Below, piece after piece: positions 20,224 through 29,585 of a stretch of 64,000 nt of DNA. This DNA comes from Cellulosilyticum sp. I15G10I2. Its GTDB lineage: Bacteria; Bacillota; Clostridia; Lachnospirales; Cellulosilyticaceae. The DNA lies in contig NZ_FMMP01000016.1 in assembly GCF_900095725.1 (NCBI RefSeq), positions 1 to 64,000 of the forward strand, in the 5' to 3' direction. A model generated the notes under the pieces. That model was not told the origin of the DNA. It did no database searches and worked only from the letters and a program-made list of their open reading frames with translations. The translations under genes and the position numbers were made by a program. Every line of letters starts with the position of its first letter. The stretch's first letter is position 1.

Positions 20224-20252
20224 TTGACAGAAAACAACCTCTTTCCTATAAA
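20224..20252 (+). promoter_or_regulatory. consensus promoter of the small secreted protein gene
   Basis: TTGACA (20224-20229), 17-bp spacer, TATAAA (20247-20252). Leader about 58 nt to the ATG. Confidence 0.8.
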
Positions 20253-20316
20253 TACATACTCTTATTAAAAATGGGTATTTTAAATATATAGTTTCATAAA
20301 TAACCGGAGGTCTCGC

Positions 20317-20865
20317 ATGACTAACTTACTTAAGCTTAGATTATTTGTTTCAATTACTTTATCAATTATCATTATGTTTACTGCTATTCCGCTAAAGGCT
20401 GCTAATTCATCACCCGTGTCGCCCACGCCTACTGCTCCTACAGAACTTCTCCCTCCTTCGCCTACTTCTCATCGAGAAGCCATTAGTAGATTCATTTCTG
20501 AAATAAATCAAATACAAAGTCAAGTATTTGATATAGCCATACTAGCTCAAGTTAATCCTCCAGAATTTGAGCAAAGACTTACAAATAATATCAGCTTCAT
20601 TAATAGGCGGATAGAAGAACTTAATACAAGTGTTTTAGAATATTTAACGACTGTTCCAAGCATCGGTGAGCAAAATACACATGTACTATTTGTTATAAAC
20701 GCTCTTAATTTTGTTAAAAATAGTTTGTATTCGTTGAGTGCATTATCACAGACGACTGCAAATATAGTAAGAATCAGATTATTAGATGAATATTTTCGTT
20801 CTAGGCTCGCTGGTATTGATACACTTAATACAGTGATTAGTCTCATTTTACAATATAATCCTTAA
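20317..20865 (+). CDS. small secreted protein with Pro/Thr linker
   Basis: A 182-aa protein I do not recognise. A signal peptide (positive start, hydrophobic core, cut near LKAA about residue 29) is followed by a linker rich in Pro, Ser and Thr (about 30-52) and a helical domain of ~130 residues. It has no Cys and no membrane anchor, so it is probably secreted or wall-associated. GGAGGT stands 7 nt before the ATG, and the promoter is nearly perfect, so expression could be high. It is monocistronic and converges on the FapA gene. Confidence 0.75.
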   Translation: MTNLLKLRLFVSITLSIIIMFTAIPLKAANSSPVSPTPTAPTELLPPSPTSHREAISRFISEINQIQSQVFDIAILAQVNPPEFEQRLTNNISFINRRIEELNTSVLEYLTTVPSIGEQNTHVLFVINALNFVKNSLYSLSALSQTTANIVRIRLLDEYFRSRLAGIDTLNTVISLILQYNP

Positions 20866-20887
20866 TCCCTAAAAATCTAAACGCCTT

Positions 20888-22477
20888 TTAATCACGTTTC
20901 ATTTCATTATCTTGTGCATAGAACGTACCCGTTGTAATTTGATCAATCTTCTTGCGCATACGCTTAATCTCCAGAAAAGTACTTGGATAAGCTTTTTCAT
21001 AAATAGCTACTTCACCCTCTCCTTTAGAGAGAAGTATATCGACTAATCTTTGTCTTTCATCTTCCAAAAAGTGCAGCTTATCAATGAGTTGTTGGTGTGC
21101 CTGCAGACAGCTTTGATAGGCTTTATCCCCACCAGCTTTGGTTGATTGTAATGTGGCTTTTTCGTGTACTTTTAGTTTTTCTTCACTTTCTTCAAGCTCT
21201 GTTAACAAGTGCTTATAACTTGTTAACAGGCTATCTAGTTGTCTCCTTACCTCCTGCCTGTTAAACCCTTCTACATTAATGTAGGTTTCTTTTTCATAAA
21301 CATTACCCACCAACCGCAAGGATACTTTAGTTTTCGCTTTAATCGTTCCGCCGATTGTTTTCCCATTTTCAGCTTGTACGGAGATAGTGCCTGCTTCTAA
21401 GTTACTATCGAGAACATAATAGCCCACATGAATTGTATCACCAGCTTTAATATGGCAGCTGTTTGCATATTTCATAAATACACTTTTACCCGCATCAATA
21501 TAAGCTCTTCCTTTACCCGAAACGCCTCCTTTAATATAGATATTGCCCTCCTTAGAGTGAATATTTTTTACCGCACCTATGCCTAGGTTACTTAGTATTG
21601 ATATATCATTACTTGCTATAACAGAAAAACCATCTTCTACGGTCCCTTCAACTGTTACATAGCCATCAAAATCAATATTTCCAGTTGCATACCCAACATT
21701 GCCCGGTATGACTAAATGACTCACAACTCCTATTTTCCCCCCTAACATACGAAGTGCCCCATCAATTTTTGCTGATAATATAGTCTTGTCTTCTAATTCA
21801 ATAAGTTCTACACTATCTGGGTCAAACCTCAGATATTTATCTCTTCTCTTTTCTGGAAGCAGTACAAGACCTTTAATCGTTTTTCCTTTTTTGCCTGGCT
21901 TGATGGGTATTTTTTCCCCAAGCCAATCTCCCTTATAAACATATTTAAATAAATTCATATCATAATAATTTGTCGTGCCATCACTATTAAGTGATGGTTT
22001 TCTTTCTGGCATTTCTAAATACACTACCTTTGCATCCTCCCCTTGCTCTGGCGGTGTCCCCTTTGCGACTATCATCTGCTTTTGTGGCTGCAATTCTTTA
22101 TCAATCACCTCATGCATAATCCCGTGCACAATCAGCTTACTGCTAAGCAGTTGCAAAATTTCTTCTTTAATGCTTTCTTTGGTATCTTGAAACGTCTGTT
22201 GATCTAAATTTATACAAATTTTTGCTTCTAAATGATCTGGTGAAATATACAAAGTAATTTTTTCTTTAAGCTTACCAAACTCTATTTCTCCACTATTTTT
22301 ACCCTCTAACGCTTCTTTTAGCGCCATAAACTTGGTTACTACAATTTGCGGATACTTCTGCATAATCGTATTAAAGGCTTGCATTGGAAATCCTAAATGA
22401 AATACCTGTATATACAATATTGTATTTTTCACTAAGATAACAAAATACTCATTCTTATAAAGCACCATCACCTTCAT
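20888..22477 (-). CDS. FapA family protein (DUF342)
   Basis: A 529-aa DUF342 protein: N-terminal domain (about 1-150), then a beta-helix-like repeat core (about 220-400) with repeated V/I-G-x-x turns such as GNVGYATGNIDFDG and KTIGGTIKAKTKV, then a C-terminal coiled coil (about 410-500). FapA proteins are cytoplasmic and of unclear function, sometimes linked to surface polymer or flagellar genes. The start has only a weak GGGG upstream; an in-frame ATG at codon 4 is an alternative. Confidence 0.82.
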   Translation of the reverse strand: MKVMVLYKNEYFVILVKNTILYIQVFHLGFPMQAFNTIMQKYPQIVVTKFMALKEALEGKNSGEIEFGKLKEKITLYISPDHLEAKICINLDQQTFQDTKESIKEEILQLLSSKLIVHGIMHEVIDKELQPQKQMIVAKGTPPEQGEDAKVVYLEMPERKPSLNSDGTTNYYDMNLFKYVYKGDWLGEKIPIKPGKKGKTIKGLVLLPEKRRDKYLRFDPDSVELIELEDKTILSAKIDGALRMLGGKIGVVSHLVIPGNVGYATGNIDFDGYVTVEGTVEDGFSVIASNDISILSNLGIGAVKNIHSKEGNIYIKGGVSGKGRAYIDAGKSVFMKYANSCHIKAGDTIHVGYYVLDSNLEAGTISVQAENGKTIGGTIKAKTKVSLRLVGNVYEKETYINVEGFNRQEVRRQLDSLLTSYKHLLTELEESEEKLKVHEKATLQSTKAGGDKAYQSCLQAHQQLIDKLHFLEDERQRLVDILLSKGEGEVAIYEKAYPSTFLEIKRMRKKIDQITTGTFYAQDNEMKRD

Positions 22478-22624
22478 CTTCTTTTATCCCCTTTTCTAAC
22501 CCCAACATAATCTAAAAATATAGTTTTCTCTTTAAAGTAATTAAGCTTATGTAGATATGTTAACTTATCTATCAGTTAATGTAAATCATCAAGAGGATAT
22601 TTTATGTTTAAGACTTGCTCTTGG

Positions 22625-23818
22625 CTATTCTTCTAATTTAAATATAACATCTGCACTGTATCCTGGGTTTAAAAGACCTGTCGGTTCCTTTGGCTTAGCT
22701 TCTACTTTGACTATGCGTTTGCCGTCTTTTTCTACTGCAATTTTGGAAATATGAGTTACAATTGCCTGAATGCTCTCGCTTCTATCTGCTTTAGGAATAA
22801 TCTCTGCCTTGTCCCCTTCTTTTATTTGAGTAACAAATTCCTCTGGCACCTCTGCCCTTACAACAATCGTATCTGCATCAATAATCTCCAGTACCCTTCC
22901 CGCCGTATTTTGCGTCCCCAGTCTGCTTCCTGCAATAACGAAAATGCTTTTTATCATGCCTTTTTCCATATTTGAAATAATTTTGTTATCTAAAAGATAG
23001 GTTTTTTCCAGCTTATTTTGCATGATCTCTAAATCTAACTGTGAAAGATTGATACTGATATTTTGCTTATCCCTATTAACGGTATTACTGATCACCATAT
23101 TTGAAAGCTGCACTTCTTTATACTTGAGTCCAGTGTTTAAAGCGTTAATTTCATCTTTTAGCGCGTCTTTTATCTTCCTAATATTATTTTCTATTTCTAT
23201 TTTAGCTTTTTCCTTCTGATCAATGACATCCTCATAATTTTCTAAGGTGTATTCAGAAATCCCTCCCGCCTCAAAAAGCTTTTTTTGCTTTTCATAATCT
23301 TTTTTAGCATCTTCTATCTCTCTATTCATTCTTGTTAAATGGGTTTTCAGTATTTGAAGCTCTGCATTAGTTTCTTCATTATATTCTTTTGTTTTTTTAG
23401 CAATATCTCCTTTAATCTGGCTGATTTCAGCAGATACAGCACTCTTGTCCTGGGTAATATCTTCTAATAGAATTTCATTAATAAGAATCTGCTGCTGCAT
23501 CTTTTGGATATTTTTTTTAAATTCGTCAATATCCAGTGTGACTAACACATCACCATTTTTAATGCTATCTCCTTCTTTAACCTCTACTGAGCTAACTGTT
23601 GCCGGAAAGTCAATATTAATCTCTTGACTATTGGTATAGCCTACTTCTCCCCAGGCTGTAATATTGTTTTTACTAATAGCCCTTTCTCCTACTTGATGAA
23701 TCATCTCTGCTGTTTCTTCATTTTTAGTGTCATTCTTTGTTTGGCTTATGTAATATAATGCAGCCCCTACTATGACTATTAAACTAAGTATTCCAACAAT
23801 CCATTTTGTTTTTTTCAT
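22625..23818 (-). CDS. HlyD/RND-type membrane fusion protein
   Basis: A 397-aa adaptor anchored by one N-terminal TM helix (about 5-25; no lipobox). Two lipoyl halves flank a long coiled coil (about 85-270), then a beta-barrel with LLNPGYSADVIF near the end. It resembles the product of the 5712-6860 gene in layout, including a shared EINIDFPATV/ DFPAIV strand. Last gene of the operon ATPase-permease-adaptor; 12 nt after the permease. Confidence 0.8.
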   Translation of the reverse strand: MKKTKWIVGILSLIVIVGAALYYISQTKNDTKNEETAEMIHQVGERAISKNNITAWGEVGYTNSQEINIDFPATVSSVEVKEGDSIKNGDVLVTLDIDEFKKNIQKMQQQILINEILLEDITQDKSAVSAEISQIKGDIAKKTKEYNEETNAELQILKTHLTRMNREIEDAKKDYEKQKKLFEAGGISEYTLENYEDVIDQKEKAKIEIENNIRKIKDALKDEINALNTGLKYKEVQLSNMVISNTVNRDKQNISINLSQLDLEIMQNKLEKTYLLDNKIISNMEKGMIKSIFVIAGSRLGTQNTAGRVLEIIDADTIVVRAEVPEEFVTQIKEGDKAEIIPKADRSESIQAIVTHISKIAVEKDGKRIVKVEAKPKEPTGLLNPGYSADVIFKLEE

Positions 23819-23830
23819 TTCATAGCTCCT

Positions 23831-26146
23831 CTATTCCACACTTTTTAATGATTGAAGCATCTCAATTGTTTCAATTTTTTTAGCTACAACAAGATTGACA
23901 ATGATAACAAAAATAAATGTAATACCTCCAGCTATTAAAACATTTAGACTGCTCACTTGACTAATAAGATCAAGGTTTTCGCCAAAGCCTTTGATGATAA
24001 TATCTGTAATAAGCTTCCCTAAAGGAATCCCCGCAAAAATGCCTACTATAGCTGAAACAAGATTTTCTACCAGTACCAATGCCCTTATTTCTTTCTTATA
24101 GAAGCCTAGTACCTGCAAAGTTGCCAAATCTCTTAGTCTTTCAAAGAAATTTAAAATACTTAGATTATAAAGAACTACAAAGGCGAGAATACCACCAAAA
24201 GTAATAAGCAGTACAACTGACAGATAGACGATTTTAAGATTTTGCTCAAAGCTTGCCTTTTGATTTTCCACTGCTTCATAACTTTCAACATAGTCACTTT
24301 GAAGGAAACTTCTATCCTCTTTGTGCCACTTAATGAATACAGATGTAGGCTTATATTTCTCTCCCATTGACTCCCATAACTCTTTTGAAATATAAATACC
24401 CTGATTGGATACTAGATAGGTAATGTCTTTAACCACAACCTCCTGATAGCTATCATCTATTATTTTAAGCTTAACTGTCTCTCCTTGTGATACCCCTAAT
24501 GTTTCTGCCAGTTTATTAGATAAAATAATCCCATCTTTATCAACTGTTATAGGTCTCTTTTGCATATCAATGAGGTGAAGAAGCGGACTGTCTCCTTCTA
24601 AAATGGTGATCCGTGCCATTCTTCTTTCACCACCTGCTGCAAGTATTTGTATGCCTGATTCCTGCATATGTTGAACCACACCATCTAGATGAAGATTGTA
24701 AATATCTTTCTCTGTTGTTTTATCATCCAGCATAGCAATATGATCATAAGAATAGACTTCTTCATACATGGTCTTACTGATCCCGCTAATGGTATTATGT
24801 AGGGTAAGTGCTCCTAAAATAAGACCTGAGCATCCCATAACACCAAAAATCCCCATCAGCATGCGGCCTTTATTCCTAGAAATATTTCTGGCAATGAGCA
24901 TATGACTAAATTTCATTTTATACCATATAGCTGGTATGCTTTCTAGTAGCACGTGAGTGCCTTTTTTAGGCGGCTTATTTCTTAAAAGAGACGCCGGTGT
25001 CTCCCCTTGTATCTTTAAACACGAATAGGCTGCAACGCCTCCTGTACAAAAAACTATAAGAATACTTCCCATAATAATATTGGGCATATATAAAAACATT
25101 TTATAACTATCCATAACATATAAATTTCTTAACTGATTAATCAGTACCTTACCAATTAACAAAGGGCCCATATAAATACCTAGAACAGCACCTAAGAGTC
25201 CTACATAAACGCCATAAGAAGTATAGTGCCAAATAATACTTTTTTTACTAAACCCCAAAGATTTTAATGTCCCTATTTGATTTCTTTGATCCTCCACTAA
25301 TCTAGACATGGTGCTTAATGTAATAAGGGCAGTTACAAAGAAAAACATAAAGGGAAATACTCTGGAAAGGGTTATAAACTGCTCTATTCTTACCCCCACA
25401 TCCTGTATGCTTCTATTATCTTTCTGAGTCATAATTCCTATGAGGTCATCTCCTAAAACAGTATCTATTCTTTCTTGTATTGTCCTAGGGTCATGGTTCT
25501 GGGAAAATTTCACGTTGACCTGGTTGTATATTTTTTGTCCGCCGTAAGCCGTTGCGATTTTATCCTCATCAACTACAATAAAACCGTATTTTCTAGCATC
25601 AGGCATCAGCGTTGTAGAGTCCTTAATAGAAAAGATATGCTCACTGCTAAACGCTAGTGCCTGAATACTCACATCCAGCCATCTTTCATTAACCTCTATG
25701 CTTAATGTATCTCCCAGCTTTAAGCCATGGGTCCTCGCAAAGTTTTCATCTAAAATGGCTCCCCCGTCTCCTACCCATTTCCCCTCTCTTATAACAGGTC
25801 TATCTAAACCAGTTTCTTCATTTATGGTATAGAGCCTTAAAGTAGGACTGTACTGTAGATCTGTCTGGACATTAAGGCTCAGTCTTTTCTCTGTTTTTTC
25901 TATGCCCTCTATATGGTTAATAGCCCACATCTCTTGCTCCGTGGGACTCATAATTCCAATCCATAGGTCTGAAAGTCTTGATGTTTTATACATAGCCTTG
26001 GCATTTTCATCTATGGTTTTCCACAAACTATCCAAGCCCACTACAATACTTACCGATACAGTTGCCATCACAAAGATAGAGATAAACTGAGGTAAAGCCT
26101 TTTGTATATCCTTAATGGATTTTTTAATCAGCGCATCTTTTACCAT
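23831..26146 (-). CDS. FtsX-family ABC permease
   Basis: A 771-aa permease with an N-terminal TM, an extracytoplasmic domain (about 50-260), an FtsX block containing GTLKSLGFSKKSII (about 265-390), a middle TM, a second soluble domain (about 450-620) and a C-terminal FtsX block with ATLQVLGFYKKEIR. The ATG at 26146 overlaps the end of the ATPase gene and uses a GGTGGAGG site inside it, so translation is coupled. Confidence 0.85.
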   Translation of the reverse strand: MVKDALIKKSIKDIQKALPQFISIFVMATVSVSIVVGLDSLWKTIDENAKAMYKTSRLSDLWIGIMSPTEQEMWAINHIEGIEKTEKRLSLNVQTDLQYSPTLRLYTINEETGLDRPVIREGKWVGDGGAILDENFARTHGLKLGDTLSIEVNERWLDVSIQALAFSSEHIFSIKDSTTLMPDARKYGFIVVDEDKIATAYGGQKIYNQVNVKFSQNHDPRTIQERIDTVLGDDLIGIMTQKDNRSIQDVGVRIEQFITLSRVFPFMFFFVTALITLSTMSRLVEDQRNQIGTLKSLGFSKKSIIWHYTSYGVYVGLLGAVLGIYMGPLLIGKVLINQLRNLYVMDSYKMFLYMPNIIMGSILIVFCTGGVAAYSCLKIQGETPASLLRNKPPKKGTHVLLESIPAIWYKMKFSHMLIARNISRNKGRMLMGIFGVMGCSGLILGALTLHNTISGISKTMYEEVYSYDHIAMLDDKTTEKDIYNLHLDGVVQHMQESGIQILAAGGERRMARITILEGDSPLLHLIDMQKRPITVDKDGIILSNKLAETLGVSQGETVKLKIIDDSYQEVVVKDITYLVSNQGIYISKELWESMGEKYKPTSVFIKWHKEDRSFLQSDYVESYEAVENQKASFEQNLKIVYLSVVLLITFGGILAFVVLYNLSILNFFERLRDLATLQVLGFYKKEIRALVLVENLVSAIVGIFAGIPLGKLITDIIIKGFGENLDLISQVSSLNVLIAGGITFIFVIIVNLVVAKKIETIEMLQSLKSVE

Positions 26147-26841
26147 GCAATTTCCTCCACCTCTTTAGGGGCACGATTTTGTTTGATCTCTTTTATCAGG
26201 CCATCTTTCATATGAATCACATAGTCTGCCATATGTGCAATAGGGGCATTATGAGTTACGATAATAACTGTTTTATTCATATCTCTAGCAATATCTTTAA
26301 TGAGTTTTAATACAATATGCCCTGTTCCTGAATCCAAGGCCCCAGTAGGTTCATCACACAAAATAATTTTAGGATTTTTAGCCAAAGCCCTTGCAATAGA
26401 TACTCTTTGCTGTTCTCCGCCCGACATTTGAGAAGGAAAGTTAAACATTCTTTTGCCAAGACCTACCCGTTCTAGCATCTCTTTAGGGTCTAAAGGATCT
26501 TTGCATATCTGCTTGGCAAGCTGAACGTTTTCAAGTGCTGTCAAATTAGGCACTAGATTATAAAATTGAAAAACAAATCCAATAACATTTCTGCGATAGG
26601 TCGTCAAATCTAATTCTGACATTTTAGAGATTTCTTCCCCTCCTACCATGATTTTTCCACTTGTTGCGCAGTCCATTCCTCCTAGCAAATTGAGTACTGT
26701 TGTTTTACCTGCTCCGCTTTGTCCCAGTATAACGGTAAAAGTTCCTTCGGGTATTCCAAAGTTTATGCCATCCACTGCTCTTATAACACTTTCACCAACT
26801 TTATATTCTCTCACCACATCTTCAAATGTAATAAAACACAT
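26140..26841 (-). CDS. ABC transporter ATPase, LolD/MacB type
   Basis: A 233-aa ATPase; Walker [18 protein letters not shown], signature MSGGEQQR, Walker [13 protein letters not shown] and switch His in VTHNAP. It is the first gene of the second adaptor-type ABC operon. GGGAGG precedes the ATG. The gene order (ATPase first) differs from the 10-kb system (permease first). Confidence 0.88.
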   Translation of the reverse strand: MCFITFEDVVREYKVGESVIRAVDGINFGIPEGTFTVILGQSGAGKTTVLNLLGGMDCATSGKIMVGGEEISKMSELDLTTYRRNVIGFVFQFYNLVPNLTALENVQLAKQICKDPLDPKEMLERVGLGKRMFNFPSQMSGGEQQRVSIARALAKNPKIILCDEPTGALDSGTGHIVLKLIKDIARDMNKTVIIVTHNAPIAHMADYVIHMKDGLIKEIKQNRAPKEVEEIAW

Positions 26842-27019
26842 TGCTAAATCCTCCCTACCTCATGATCAGCATTTTTACCTCTTATCTGCCCTTTTCATCT
26901 ATTTTATCTTTTTGAGTATGATTTCAGTACATTTATTTTTTAATTTAAAAACTATTTATTATCTTTTAAATACCTCAGACGTTAATATTTAGCAATTTAT
27001 TTTTAAAATGATAAGACAC

Positions 27020-27049
27020 TTACCAGAACTCTTCCTTTTGTGCTATACT
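27020..27049 (+). promoter_or_regulatory. candidate hemerythrin promoter
   Basis: TTACCA (27020-27025), 18-bp spacer, extended -10 TGC-TATACT (27041-27049). The predicted start of transcription falls at the hairpin 27054-27085. Confidence 0.45.
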
Positions 27050-27053
27050 GAAA

Positions 27054-27085
27054 AAAATAAATCCCATTCTATAGGGATTTATTTT
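27054..27085 (+). other. 12-bp hairpin at the predicted 5' end of the hemerythrin mRNA
   Basis: Perfect arms 27054-27065 and 27074-27085 (core AAATCCC/GGGATTT), 8-nt loop, trailing TTTT. It could be a weak attenuator or a 5' stabilising stem. Confidence 0.5.
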
Positions 27086-27152
27086 AATTCACCAGATTAA
27101 ATTGATAGATGATTTATAGTAAACACTTGTGTTAAATATAAGGGGGATTTAT

Positions 27153-27557
27153 ATGGTTGGTTTTAAATTTGATTGGGACAGTTCTATTGAAGTAGGTATT
27201 CCCAAAGTTGATTTGCAGCATCAAGAGCTTTTTAAGATAGCTAGAAATATTGAGCAGATTCTTATGATCAATTGCATGGGGATAACTAATGACCAACTCC
27301 TTCATATCATCGGTGAGCTTAGAGATTATGTAACCTATCATTTTTATGAAGAAGAGATTTTTATGCAGCAAATTAACTATCCTCAATTTTTAACGCACAG
27401 ACAATCTCATGAGGCTTTTAAAGCTGACATTAATAAAATAGATATAGATGATCTCACCAGCTCTCTTCAAAACCTTAAGGATTTACTTCAAAATTGGTTT
27501 TTTGACCACATTCTCATAGAAGATAAGGCTATTAAAACCTTCCTTATGGCACTCTAA
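27153..27557 (+). CDS. bacteriohemerythrin
   Basis: A 134-aa oxygen-binding diiron protein. All seven ligands expected for a bacteriohemerythrin are present: H23, H63, E67, H82, H86, H119 and D124. In an anaerobe it probably scavenges, senses or delivers O2. ATG 27153 follows AAGGGGG by about 6 nt; an upstream in-frame start lacks a site. It converges on the MacB-like gene with only 7 nt between them and no terminator. Confidence 0.93.
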   Translation: MVGFKFDWDSSIEVGIPKVDLQHQELFKIARNIEQILMINCMGITNDQLLHIIGELRDYVTYHFYEEEIFMQQINYPQFLTHRQSHEAFKADINKIDIDDLTSSLQNLKDLLQNWFFDHILIEDKAIKTFLMAL

Positions 27558-27564
27558 TTTAAAA

Positions 27565-28842
27565 TTATTCATATCTTAAAGCCTCTATCGGATCAAGGTT
27601 TGCTGCTTTACTAGCAGGATAATACCCAAAGAATATGCCAATTCCCATAGAAAACAGCACACACCCTATTACTGCAATGACGTTAATGGATAGTGGACTC
27701 TCTAGCGCTACTGTAACGATTGCGGATAGGGAGATTCCTACTACTATGCCAATAATGCCACCCAATAAACTAATAATCATTGACTCAAATACAAATTGTG
27801 TTTTAATTTGTATTTTTTTTGCGCCAAGTGCTTTTCTTGTACCAATTTCCTTTGTTCTTTCTGTTACTGATACAAGCATAATATTCATAACACCTATCCC
27901 CCCTACCATAAGAGAAATCCCCGCTATAACAGCAATAGCAATGCTCACAAGATCTAACATTTCTTGCATGCTTTCTAGCTGACTTTCCATATTGATAGCT
28001 CTAACTTTATAATCAGGACTTTTATAATATTTCTCAAAATAGCTCTCAATTTTACTAGAAAAGTCGTTTGCATTTGTTCCATCTTTTGACATGACAGTTA
28101 CCATGGAATAATTACGATTATTATTAATTTGTTTAGCGACTGTCACAGGAATATATAAATCAGTCTGTATATCTTTTTCAGACGTATTACCACCACTGTC
28201 CATGAAATTTTCTTTATATCTATACACCCCTATAACCGTAAAGACATAGGTAGTTTCTAATTTATTTACCTTGATTTCTTTCATAAGAGGATCTGTATCC
28301 CCAAATATATTTTTCGCAGATTTATCTGAAATAATAGCTACATTTTTATAGGCTTGTATATCTTTGTTTTCAATAAACCTTCCACTCATTATCTCCAGAT
28401 TACTAGTCTGTTTATAACCTGAACTGACTCCTGTGATGTTTATGTTTGCATACATTCTGCCATCTTTAACTTTACCAGATCCTACTGTTTCAAAATAACT
28501 GATAGCTTGAATATCATCTTTAAAATAATCTTCAAATTCTTTTATTTGATCTTCATTTAGCAACTCTTCTTCTGGAATAGTCTTTCCAACTCGCCCTTCC
28601 ATCACCGCCCCAGGATCTACCGCTTCATATCCTGTCTCTTTTTCACTAACATTTACATAAATATTGCTAGCCCCCATTTCTTGAAATTGCTTTGAAACAC
28701 TGTTAGTTAATGCATCTCCTATTGAAAGGACCGCAATAACAGAAGATATCCCTATAATAATGCCTAGCATGGTAAGTAGGGACCGCATTTTGTTGGCTAT
28801 AATACTCTCTATAGCTAATAATATATTCTCTTTAATCTCCAT
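27565..28842 (-). CDS. MacB-type ABC permease
   Basis: A 425-aa permease: TM1 (about 20-45), an extracytoplasmic MacB core domain (about 50-290), then three TMs with the FtsX/MacB motif ERTKEIGTRKALGAKK and the end block DPIEALRYE. It is normal length for a permease-only MacB. GGAGG precedes the ATG. It is the last gene of the operon adaptor-ATPase-permease starting at 31013. Probably exports peptides, antibiotics or cell-wall-active compounds. Confidence 0.88.
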   Translation of the reverse strand: MEIKENILLAIESIIANKMRSLLTMLGIIIGISSVIAVLSIGDALTNSVSKQFQEMGASNIYVNVSEKETGYEAVDPGAVMEGRVGKTIPEEELLNEDQIKEFEDYFKDDIQAISYFETVGSGKVKDGRMYANINITGVSSGYKQTSNLEIMSGRFIENKDIQAYKNVAIISDKSAKNIFGDTDPLMKEIKVNKLETTYVFTVIGVYRYKENFMDSGGNTSEKDIQTDLYIPVTVAKQINNNRNYSMVTVMSKDGTNANDFSSKIESYFEKYYKSPDYKVRAINMESQLESMQEMLDLVSIAIAVIAGISLMVGGIGVMNIMLVSVTERTKEIGTRKALGAKKIQIKTQFVFESMIISLLGGIIGIVVGISLSAIVTVALESPLSINVIAVIGCVLFSMGIGIFFGYYPASKAANLDPIEALRYE

Positions 28843-28855
28843 AACTTCACCTCCT

Positions 28856-29575
28856 TTATGCGTTATATAACTCTTTGTTCATCCTATCGCTTATAATTTC
28901 ACCGTCAGCTATAGTCACTATACGATCTGATTGTTGTGCTAATTCTTGACTATGGGTAATCAGTATAATCGTTTTATGCTCTTGGCGATTAATTTTCAAA
29001 AACAAATCCATGATCATATTACCTGTTTTAGAGTCTAAGGCTCCTGTTGGTTCATCTGCAAGTATAATAGCTGGATTATTAGCAAGTGCTCTCGCTATGG
29101 CAACACGCTGCTTTTGTCCTCCTGATAATTCATTAGGTTGATGATGCATTCTTTCTCCCATTCCAACAATTTCTAATAGTTCTTTAGCTTTTTTTGTTCT
29201 TTCAACTCTTGATAGTCCAGCATACAGCATAGGTAATTCTACATTTCTTAAAGCAGAGCACCTGGGAATCAGATTGAAATTCTGAAATATAAATCCAATC
29301 CCCTTATTACGAATATTAGATAACTCATCATCACCTAACGCTTCAACCTGTTCCCCATTTAAGCTGTATGTCCCTTTGGTCGGACGATCCAATGCGCCTA
29401 TTATATTCATAAATGTACTTTTCCCTGACCCTGAGGCCCCTACTATTGAGATAAATTCACCTTTGTTGACTTTTAAAGATACATTTTTTAATATGGCAAG
29501 TTCATTTTCAGTGCCTATATAATAATTCTTGCATATACTATTCAGTTCTAATATCGCTACTTGATTACTGTTCAT
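28856..29575 (-). CDS. MacB-type ABC ATPase
   Basis: A 239-aa ATPase with Walker A GASGSGKST, FQNFNLIP, signature LSGGQKQR, Walker [14 protein letters not shown] and switch His in ITHSQE. It lies 10 nt after the adaptor gene and 13 nt before the permease gene; same operon. Confidence 0.9.
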   Translation of the reverse strand: MNSNQVAILELNSICKNYYIGTENELAILKNVSLKVNKGEFISIVGASGSGKSTFMNIIGALDRPTKGTYSLNGEQVEALGDDELSNIRNKGIGFIFQNFNLIPRCSALRNVELPMLYAGLSRVERTKKAKELLEIVGMGERMHHQPNELSGGQKQRVAIARALANNPAIILADEPTGALDSKTGNMIMDLFLKINRQEHKTIILITHSQELAQQSDRIVTIADGEIISDRMNKELYNA

Positions 29576-29585
29576 ATACTTCCAC

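Larger units (their letters stand above)
26842..27152. other. divergent intergenic region, 311 bp
   Basis: It lies between the second ABC operon (leftwards) and the hemerythrin gene (rightwards). It holds an A/T-rich hairpin and one candidate plus-strand promoter, listed separately. I see no open frame and no convincing minus-strand promoter. Confidence 0.6.
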
